NCBI GenBank assembly: GCA_963402885.1
Contig: OY727099.1
Span: 13,008,001 to 13,072,000 of the forward strand
DNA from: Antedon bifida
Taxonomy: Eukaryota > Echinodermata > Crinoidea > Comatulida > Antedonidae
Direction of reading: 5' to 3'
DNA: 64,000 bases
Shown here one piece after another: positions 57,315 to 64,000 of the stretch. The notes under the pieces were generated by a model that worked only from the letters and a program-made list of their open reading frames with translations, did not search any database and was not told the origin of the DNA. The position numbers and the translations under genes were made by a program. Positions within the stretch are counted from its first letter, which is position 1, and every line of letters starts with the position of its first letter.

Positions 57315-57554
57315 CACAATCGCAATTGTTTCGTCGCCGTTTACCACAATCGCAAGGGTTTCGTCGCCGTTTATCACAATCGTATTGGTTTCTTCGCCGT
57401 TTCCCACAATTGCAATGAGTTCTCGGCTGGTTACCACAATCACAATGAGTTCTTGGCTGTTTCCCACAATCGCAATGAATTCTTGGCCGGTTACTACAAT
57501 CACAATGAGTTTTTGGCCGTTTACTAAAATCACAATGAGTAGCTTGCCTTCCCT
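57315..57554. repeat. 30-bp minisatellite, 8 copies
   Basis: Eight contiguous 30-base units of the pattern CACAATCGCAATGAGTTCTT plus GGCCGTTTAC, drifting along the array (TCGTCGCC in the first units, TTGGCC in later ones). Because the period is a multiple of three, it stays open on both strands (57237-57695 minus, 57289-57714 plus), giving 10-residue peptide repeats that should not be taken as a gene without other evidence. Confidence 0.85.
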
Positions 57555-57719
57555 CCTGGCATTATGTATGAAGTATTTGCCTGCGCCTGCGCCTAATCTG
57601 TTTCCTCCTCTGAGAACTAACACTGGGCTGCTACCTCTTAGTTTTATGTCCAGATCCCTACTCTCTTTTTCATTGTTCTTTCTAAACCAAACCACAATTC
57701 CACGATTTGCATAATAATG

Positions 57720-59075
57720 CTACATTACTAATTTGCATCATAATACAGTTCGACACTTGTACGCATAAAATGCATTACACTCGCACCTTCACGTGACAAA
57801 ACCCATCTCACAAAAGAACAGAAAGATTTTTATGGGGACCGAATCTAAGCTAAAAAACATTTTCTAAAACAAAAAAAACGCTTACAGAACCACATACAGT
57901 ATGATAGAAAATGTTCAGAAAGTAAGTGCAATATTAGTAAATTATAGTACTCTTGAATATTTGTGCAAATTAAAAAAAACAGACCTCCCAGAAATTATCT
58001 GATTTTTTTTATTATCATAAATAAAGATTGTTTTTGAATTGTAGTCTGTTACTGTATACCTTATACATTTTTATTCACACAATCATAAATTGGGACTAAA
58101 ACATCATCACTGTGACAACTCAAAACGCGTTTGTAAGTTGGTAAGACTACTTGTACTATGTTCTAGTAGTATACATTGAAAGCACAAAACAACTGCAGCA
58201 TTAATATAATACCTTATATACTTTCCAGAATTAAATTATAATGTGCTAATATTGCTATGTTTGTGTTCCTCGGGCATAGGACGGTATTTCTTTATTATGT
58301 CGATGTTCTGCATATGGATTTTACAGAAAATAAAACACTTTTCTATTTGTAGTTGCAATTAATGACTGTATTTTATAACAGTTTAATTGTGTTTTAGTTT
58401 TTCATTTTTATCGATTATTATGTGTAAATTAAGCCTACAATAACGAACCCAAAAATTCTCCCTTCAAGGAACTGCTACCCTCCCTCAATAATAAACCTTT
58501 CAACCCCCTTCCTTCTTTCCCCAAACAAATCAAAATAAATTTCCATCATACTGTAATCGTTTAATGTTTTAATTTCCTTACCTTCTGTATTTTACACCTT
58601 TAGTGATAATAAAAATCTTTTTTACAGCAGAAGAAATGAAATAGAGTCTTGTTTAAAGATGGCATAAATGACAAATTGTAGGCAAACAGATTTATAATTA
58701 TTAGGTTTTTATTTGCACGGTATAACTCTACCCTCACATGATTTTTATAAAAAACAAGATATAATTCAATTGTATGTGTGTTAATTAACTTAAACAGATC
58801 TATGATTATTTTAAAACCCTCGTTAGTCTTCGATAAACTCAAGTTATGTAAACATGGTGTATTAGTTGTAGACAATTCATTATTTATCTTTACCAACGAT
58901 AACAGTTTACTGTAGCCAAAGTAAAGTCTAAAGGTTATTAGCCTGAGATACTGTATCTTCATCAGTAACGTCAGGCCCGAGCCAAGTTCTATTGAAATGC
59001 CATGACTTTTGTGTAAATGTTTTCACCTGAACAGGTTATGTAAGTATACAATAATAATTTTTACTCGAGTCTAGG
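57720..59075. other. Gene-poor stretch
   Basis: AT-rich sequence. The 120-codon frame at 58600-58962 (minus) is low-complexity Leu/Ile/Asn/Lys and shows no domain. Confidence 0.45.
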
Positions 59076-59300
59076 ACTTACTCATTTTCTCCTCCTCCTC
59101 CTCCATCTGGACACTATTGAGTAAAAAGTGCGATTTATAAAGTACTACTCCTCCCTTATTCGTTGTAGTATGGAGCTGGGATTCGGCATGAATATACTAC
59201 AGGGATATGTCCTCAAGGCTATAGAGCCGGATTTTTAAATTTCAAACTGGATGCAGCCATATCACGTCTCAAAGATGGTACCGTATAGCCGTATGCTTTT
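59075..59300 (+). repeat. Local duplication unit 1
   Basis: AGTCTAGGACTT...CATCTGGACACTATTGAG...TATAGAGCCGGATTTTTAAA...GTATAGCCGTA is repeated at 59809-60008 with moderate divergence. Confidence 0.8.
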
Positions 59301-59371
59301 TTGTTAATTAATTTGTTTAATTAAGAAGCCACAATGTGTGACACACACCTCAGCGTTTTGTAGTTATATGC

Positions 59372-59442
59372 GGCTTCTTGGCGTAGTGGTTATCACGTTT
59401 GCTAACACCCAGAAGGTCCCCGGTTCGAGCCCGGGCGAAAAC
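59372..59442 (+). pseudogene. tRNA-Val-like pseudogene 1
   Basis: A-box GGCGTAGTGGTTATCACG and a perfect T-arm CCCGGTTCGAGCCCGGG resemble animal tRNA-Val(AAC), including the order TAACAC in the anticodon region. A one-base deletion shifts the anticodon loop, and the acceptor stem GGCTTCT/CGAAAAC pairs poorly, so it is not functional. Confidence 0.6.
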
Positions 59443-59654
59443 TTTTTTTTTTAAACTTTATGGTGAAAAGTACTGTATACGCAATATGATATACATAGTA
59501 TATCTTATTTTTATTATTTTTTTACATACTTATTTTGTGTAATCGGTAATTATCACTTTTACACATGTTTATTTTGCTTTGTGCTTATTACCATATTTAT
59601 TTGTAATTTAAATGGATTAAAAAACTTTGTGTAACCCACATTTTTGGTGTAAGA

Positions 59655-59721
59655 GGTTTCGTAGTGTAGTGGTTATCAAGTCTGTACGCAGAAGGTCCCC
59701 GGTTCGAGCCCTGGCGAAACC
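59655..59721 (+). pseudogene. tRNA-Val-like pseudogene 2
   Basis: The acceptor stem GGTTTCG/CGAAACC is perfect and the A- and B-boxes match tRNA-Val, but about five bases are lost in the anticodon arm (CAAGTCTGTACGCAGAAGG), removing the anticodon. Both pseudogenes are followed by TTAAACTTTATGGTGAAA-type sequence, so they belong to one duplicated unit. Confidence 0.65.
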
Positions 59722-59808
59722 TATTTTTCTTAAACTTTATGGTGAAATATACTGTTTACGTAATATGATATAGAGTATATCTCGTTTTATTACTCGGGGT
59801 ACCTGAGT

Positions 59809-60008
59809 CTAGGACTTCTTCTTCCATCCGGACACTATTGAGCAAAACGTGCGATTTATAAAGTGATATTCCTCCCTTATTCGTTGTAGTATTGAGCTGG
59901 GATTTGGCATGCAGGGACATGTCATCAAAGCTATAGAGCCGGATTTTTTAATTTCAAACCGGACGCAGCCATATCACGTCTCGAAGATGGTACTGTATAG
60001 CCGTATTT
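59809..60008 (+). repeat. Local duplication unit 2
   Basis: Partner of 59075-59300, with a ~20-base deletion in the CTCCTCCTCCTCC tract and another near ATGAATATACTACAGGG. Confidence 0.8.
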
Positions 60009-60117
60009 GGTAGCGAGGTTATTGATGTGTATGTGACGTCACATCCGTCTTATGACGTCATTACAGTTTCTTTTGCTGTACCCCGAGTATCGCACATTTG
60101 TGCTTGTTAAAAGTTAT

Positions 60118-60297
60118 GCTTGGTTCCCACTAGCGACACAATGTATGGAAATGCCCTTTCAATCATTGCGTTTTCCCCCACCTGCGTGAAATCAAACCTA
60201 CAAGTATTGCTTCGTCGGTTCTCACTTGTGATTAAGCAATACACTACAGCACTTTGTGTCGTTACGTCGCTGCGTTGCGTTCTAGTGAGAACCACGC
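60118..60297. mobile_element. Small inverted-repeat element (MITE), GGTTCCCACTAG ends
   Basis: GCTTGGTTCCCACTAGCG at the left and TCTAGTGAGAACCACGC at the right form imperfect terminal inverted repeats around 180 bp. The shared GGTTCnCACTAG signature links it to 44354-44617. Frames 60107-60344 on both strands read this element. Confidence 0.65.
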
Positions 60298-60954
60298 TTA
60301 ACATAAAATGGACCTCTGACCACACTCAATTTGGATTTAGTTGATAGATAGATAGAAGTAGTTACAGATAGTGGTATACGATGTATTTATTTAAAATATC
60401 TATTGTAATTAATGCTTTTTAAATTGAAGTTTGTTAAAAAATAGTTTATAATATTGATGATGTCTTCAGTTTCTTGTATTTATGATGATTAATTTTGCTT
60501 AGCAATAAAATTTGTTATTAGAATAGAAATAAAGAGGAAAAGAAAAGAGATTATGGAGCAGCTATTCCAGAATATTAAAGTTAGGAAAAATAACACATTG
60601 TAAAAAAGTTGTATTTACAGCGTTTAAATCATTTATCCAATAGCATACTGTATTCAATCAAACTATCGCTATTATTTATTTTATTGTCAAATTACGAAAA
60701 TTAAAACATTTACCATTTACATTGTCAACAAGGTACGAGGTAGCCACGGAAGGTCGCTGGTCTCCTGGCCTTTCCATCATGCTACGCAAACAAAATTTTC
60801 AGTATGCTACTCAGTAGTAACATAATTGAATATATATATATATTCACTATATAATTAAATGTATTATTAATGGTTTTATTATTCATAATGAAAACGTCTA
60901 TTAACCTTCCTAACGTTTAATGAAAAGTGTCTTTATTGGTAGTCTGATCTTCAG

Positions 60955-61205
60955 CTCTGTGCGCTGAACGTTTTCTCAAAAAGGCAACATTGATCATAAA
61001 TTGACCCCTGTGGAACAGAATAGTCCAGTACAAAATAATCGTACTTCGAATTCCCTACACACACTCTTTGTGGACGGCCAGAAAGGTATGAGGAACACCA
61101 ATCAAGAACCTTGCCATCCAGCCCTATGTAATGCTTGAGTCGCGCCAACAGAACAGCATTGTCAACTGTGTCAAAAGCTGCACTGAGATTGAGTAAACTA
61201 ATCAT
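60955..61205 (-). mobile_element. LINE reverse-transcriptase fragment
   Basis: Reads LLNLSAAFDTVDNAVLLARL, VLDWCSSYLSGRPQRVCVGN and LDYSVPQGSI, the first palm block of CR1/L2-group reverse transcriptases with the catalytic Asp kept. It is lost on both sides after about 84 codons, and the frame leaves the family pattern right after the PQGS block. Confidence 0.75.
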
Positions 61206-61502
61206 CTATCTATCATAAAATGAAAACAATGATAATAGAAATAATGAAAATAATAACAATTGCTTTTCATAATATTATTATTAAATAGTAATGGTAATTA
61301 TATCATTGATAGTTTTCTTATTATCTTATTTGTTTTATATCAATATCTTTATTCATTAATATAATACATAACATAATATCATCTTCATTATTAATATTAC
61401 AACTAGTATTTCTATTATTAACAATATTAATATTATTAATATCATTATTACATTAATTGTTTATATTTTTTTTCGTTTAGACACTAAGGACTACCGGTAA
61501 CT

Positions 61503-62837
61503 ATGCATGCGTCAGGGGCCAGAAGAAAAGTAAAAAAGAAATCAAATGAGGCGGCTATACCGGATGATGATGGAAGTAGCCGAAGGAAACGAGGACCACT
61601 GTTGGTGGGGCTGAGACGGTACCTGAACAATTGTGTATCTTTCCCGGCTGAAGACCGGAAGGATGCAAATGAGTTAGTTGAAAGTATTAAACAAGGTTTT
61701 CAGCAACTTGCACAAGATGACCGCAGTACACCGTATACCTTTGGTAACATCATGTGCCTAGGCAGTAGTTATGAAGGACTAAAGGTTATAGCACCTAATG
61801 AGTTCGATCTCGCAATACCAATAACTTTGAAAAATGTACATTTTGGATACCAACAGGCTGACAGCGAATGCGAAGCGCCCGGGTACTTTTTCATTACAAA
61901 GAATGGACGTCAATCAAACAAAAAAAGATGTGATACTGCCACTTTCTACAAAGAATACTTGAGTCCTATCATGATGAAAAAAACTATTGAATCTATAACA
62001 AAGAAAGTGTTACGTTACTTGGAGTTACCAAAAGATTGTGCTAAGATAACTCATCATGGACCTGCGCTTACAATAGAATTTCGAATTCCGGAGAATGATG
62101 ATGATGATGAGGACGATGACGATAACGATAAAGACGATGATGATGACTTTTCTGCTTTTGTCTTGGAAGATGATTACAATGAAGACGATTATGAAAGCGA
62201 TGATGATTATGGTTCCTATGATGACTGGGAAGATAGCGATGATGATACAAATGACGACGATTATGATGAGGATGAAAAAAGTAAAGCTATCGAGTTACTG
62301 CCGTTCAGTATCGACATCGTTCCTTCAGTTAAGTTAAAAGATAAGGATAAGGATAGAGTAAGATTATTTGTTGCAAAGCCTCATCCTAAAGCTGACATAA
62401 AAGACGACGATAATATATACAATATGCTGTGGCAGGAGAGTTTTTCAGAAATGGAGAAACGAATTATCACCAAAATGGATAAGAAGAACGAATGCCGCCG
62501 AGACTGTCTTAAAATTATGAAGGCAATCCGAATTAAAAGAGGTTCTAGTCAACTTAGCATGCTTACCTCATATCATCTGAAAACATGTATGCTTCATCTG
62601 AACGCTGATAAGAGAATTGGACCTTGGCATCAAGAATACCTTGATGACCGTTTTAAGGACTTTGTACGGAAACTTATTCACTTCCTGAAAGAGAAAAGAA
62701 TGCCACATTTTTTTGCTCCTTCTATTGATCTGTTTGCTCTCATACAAGATCGTAAATTGCATGATGCTAGACGCTGGCTTAGTCAAATAATTGTATCCGA
62801 TGATAAAATCATCAACGAACTTCTGTCCGATTGTTGA
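61503..62837 (+). CDS. cGLR-like: cGAS-like / Mab-21 domain nucleotidyltransferase with acidic insertion
   Basis: 444 aa in one coding exon, intact. Acceptor TTTCGTTTAG at 61480 and an in-frame TAA five codons before the ATG indicate a 5' UTR intron and support this start. The N-terminus (1-31) is basic. The nucleotidyltransferase core shows GSSYEG (Gly87-Ser89), then EFDLAIP with candidate metal ligands Glu100 and Asp102; the third acidic residue is in FSIDIVPS (Asp271). The helical Mab-21 C-terminal part follows (CRRDCLKIMKAIR, LTSYHLKTCMLHL). Residues ~198-258, between ALTIEF and the DIVPS strand, are an Asp/Glu-rich insert not usual in the family. No cGAS-type His-Cys zinc thumb is seen. 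Family knowledge: cGLRs make cyclic dinucleotides on sensing nucleic acid and signal through STING, while other Mab-21 proteins are non-catalytic. Which applies here is unknown. AATAAA at 63059. Confidence 0.85.
   Translation: MHASGARRKVKKKSNEAAIPDDDGSSRRKRGPLLVGLRRYLNNCVSFPAEDRKDANELVESIKQGFQQLAQDDRSTPYTFGNIMCLGSSYEGLKVIAPNEFDLAIPITLKNVHFGYQQADSECEAPGYFFITKNGRQSNKKRCDTATFYKEYLSPIMMKKTIESITKKVLRYLELPKDCAKITHHGPALTIEFRIPENDDDDEDDDDNDKDDDDDFSAFVLEDDYNEDDYESDDDYGSYDDWEDSDDDTNDDDYDEDEKSKAIELLPFSIDIVPSVKLKDKDKDRVRLFVAKPHPKADIKDDDNIYNMLWQESFSEMEKRIITKMDKKNECRRDCLKIMKAIRIKRGSSQLSMLTSYHLKTCMLHLNADKRIGPWHQEYLDDRFKDFVRKLIHFLKEKRMPHFFAPSIDLFALIQDRKLHDARRWLSQIIVSDDKIINELLSDC
62090..62285 (+). repeat. GAT/GAC-rich low-complexity tract inside the cGLR-like gene
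   Basis: GATGATGATGACGACGAT-type codons encode the acidic insert. The frames 62095-62337 (plus, Met-rich) and 62068-62250 (minus, His-rich) are shadows of this tract. Confidence 0.85.
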
Positions 62838-63058
62838 GACTATATTCAATCGCTTTAGTTAAGTCAAAGGCCTAATCATCTATATTGATTGATAAAAAAA
62901 AATGGTTGATAATTAGTATTCCAATGTCATTGCGGACTTTTAGGACTAATATAACTAACAAGTGGTCGTTGCGCTCCCGCACTTGATGCAATGCATAACG
63001 TGATATGTCATTCACAATGCAATGTAAATAACACCCTAGAAACGCGAAGTTAGGTATA

Positions 63059-63064
63059 AATAAA
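63059..63064 (+). terminator. Poly(A) signal AATAAA of the cGLR-like gene
   Basis: First canonical hexamer after the stop, about 220 bases downstream, in TATAAATAAACG. Confidence 0.5.
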
Positions 63065-64000
63065 CGCTCCTAATGGATGATGAAACATTAGGTGATCTTT
63101 AAACAAATATACTAATATTAAAACTTCTTTTATAAAGTGTATACTATGTTTAAGTATTTAAAGCTCGGATGTGGTCTGACTATAACACGATGTAAAATAA
63201 TGCGTGAATTGTGAAAGCAAAATATTGTTACATTACTAATTTGCTTGATATTTTTGGATTGATGACTTTTAATTTTTTTTCGAAATTAACAATAACACTA
63301 CATTAAATTAATTTCAATTATTTTGGCATGAAAATAGTTATAAAATTTCATATTTTATGTATAAAATATATAGCTTACTTACTACATATATAGGCCTATA
63401 AATACAGAATAATGAATTGTTTTGTATAATGTAAATGTTTTTATCTTTAAGAAAAATCTTTTTTAACTTAAGGCACTGAAATTTGGTATTTGTGAAACAA
63501 TACAAATCAATATAAAAATCGACTTGAGGTAAGATTAATGTTACGTGGAAAATTAAGTAAAATATGTAAATGGTGGGTAGTATGAAGTACTGTATATTGT
63601 AAATAAAATTAATAATAAATATTTCAAATAATTCAAAGGCACCACTTTCCAAATTATTTATTGTCATCTTGCCTCTGTCAGATAATATAATCATTATTAT
63701 AATCACCTGTTTGGTGAAGGTCTTACCACCCGCTTGTTCACTGTCTTTCGAACTTAATCGAGATATTATCAAAACCTAGATTTGTACCAAAAATGAAGAT
63801 CGTACCTCAAACAGTCAATCAAAAGAGAAGATACCATATAATACTTTTACACTGTAGAGATGATTTTCAATCAAATAGAAGATACGAGATAATTGTTATT
63901 AAATATCAAATATGTTTTTCAAAAAGTAAAGCAGATGGATTTTCATTTTTCCTTTCTTGTGGTATGAATTAAAATACATAAGAACACCTGTCAGAATAAT
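63065..64000. other. Intergenic; no gene recognised
   Basis: Strongly AT-rich. The 144-codon minus-strand frame (63338-63772) is Ile/Phe/Tyr/Lys-rich with no domain and looks compositional. Confidence 0.45.

Noticed and set aside
57237..57714. Open frames of 152 (minus) and 141 (plus) codons
   Set aside because: Both read a 30-bp minisatellite whose period is a multiple of three, so openness is automatic.
58600..58962. 120-codon minus-strand open frame
   Set aside because: Low-complexity Leu/Ile/Asn content and no motif; explained by AT-rich composition.
62068..62337. His-rich (minus) and Met-rich (plus) frames
   Set aside because: Shadows of the GAT/GAC tract in the cGAS-like gene.
63338..63772. 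144-codon minus-strand open frame
   Set aside because: Ile/Phe/Tyr/Lys-rich, follows the local AT bias, and has no domain or conserved neighbour.
63730..63780. Possible short minus-strand exon (CTAG acceptor, GTAAGA donor)
   Set aside because: Only 48 bases, no supporting neighbour exon or family match; such donor-acceptor pairs are common by chance.

Overview
This is an AT-rich, intron- and repeat-rich animal nuclear window. The gene families (NXPE-type neurexophilin/PC-esterase proteins and a Mab-21/cGAS-like nucleotidyltransferase), the very frequent TAGGCCTA-type motifs, tRNA-derived SINEs, CR1/L2-like and Penelope-like retroelements and a decayed family-B DNA polymerase suggest a marine invertebrate deuterostome. 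An echinoderm is my best guess, but this is inference from style, not a search.

Layout. 1-10 kb: mostly noncoding, with an AGGCCTAG-dense island (3.44-3.66 kb), dispersed repeats and unrecognised decayed coding fragments (6.5-7.7 kb, minus). 10.1-18.6 kb: NXPE-like gene 1 (+ strand, six coding exons assembled by hand, 553 aa). Its third intron carries a 1,926-bp element with ~0.4-kb terminal inverted repeats and an 8-bp target duplication. 18.7-35 kb: a nest of segmental duplications. Two ~2.43-kb copies (21.24-23.67 and 26.38-28.81 kb) are almost identical and contain a tRNA-like sequence, a microsatellite and a tandem GGCGGCCATCTTGG repeat; SINEs, LINE ends and a Penelope-like relic surround them. 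35-43 kb: LINE remnants, a perfect 28-bp inverted repeat, an unrecognised candidate exon pair and GACC-repeat elements. 43.0-54.9 kb: NXPE-like gene 2 (+, five coding exons found, 515 aa), whose 7.6-kb last intron holds LINE debris. 55.6-57.6 kb: decayed DNA polymerase B (minus) and a 30-bp minisatellite. 59-60.3 kb: a local duplication with two tRNA-Val-like pseudogenes and a small inverted-repeat element. 61.5-62.8 kb: an intact cGAS-like/Mab-21 gene whose coding sequence sits in one exon, with a striking acidic insertion.

How the genes relate. The two NXPE-like genes are tandem paralogues with the same intron positions and phases. Both predict an N-terminal membrane anchor, a neurexophilin-like domain and a C-terminal PC-esterase domain with an intact GDS motif, so they are expected to act in the secretory pathway, probably on glycans. 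The cGAS-like gene is separate and may belong to innate nucleic-acid sensing. Most of the remaining sequence is mobile-element-derived.
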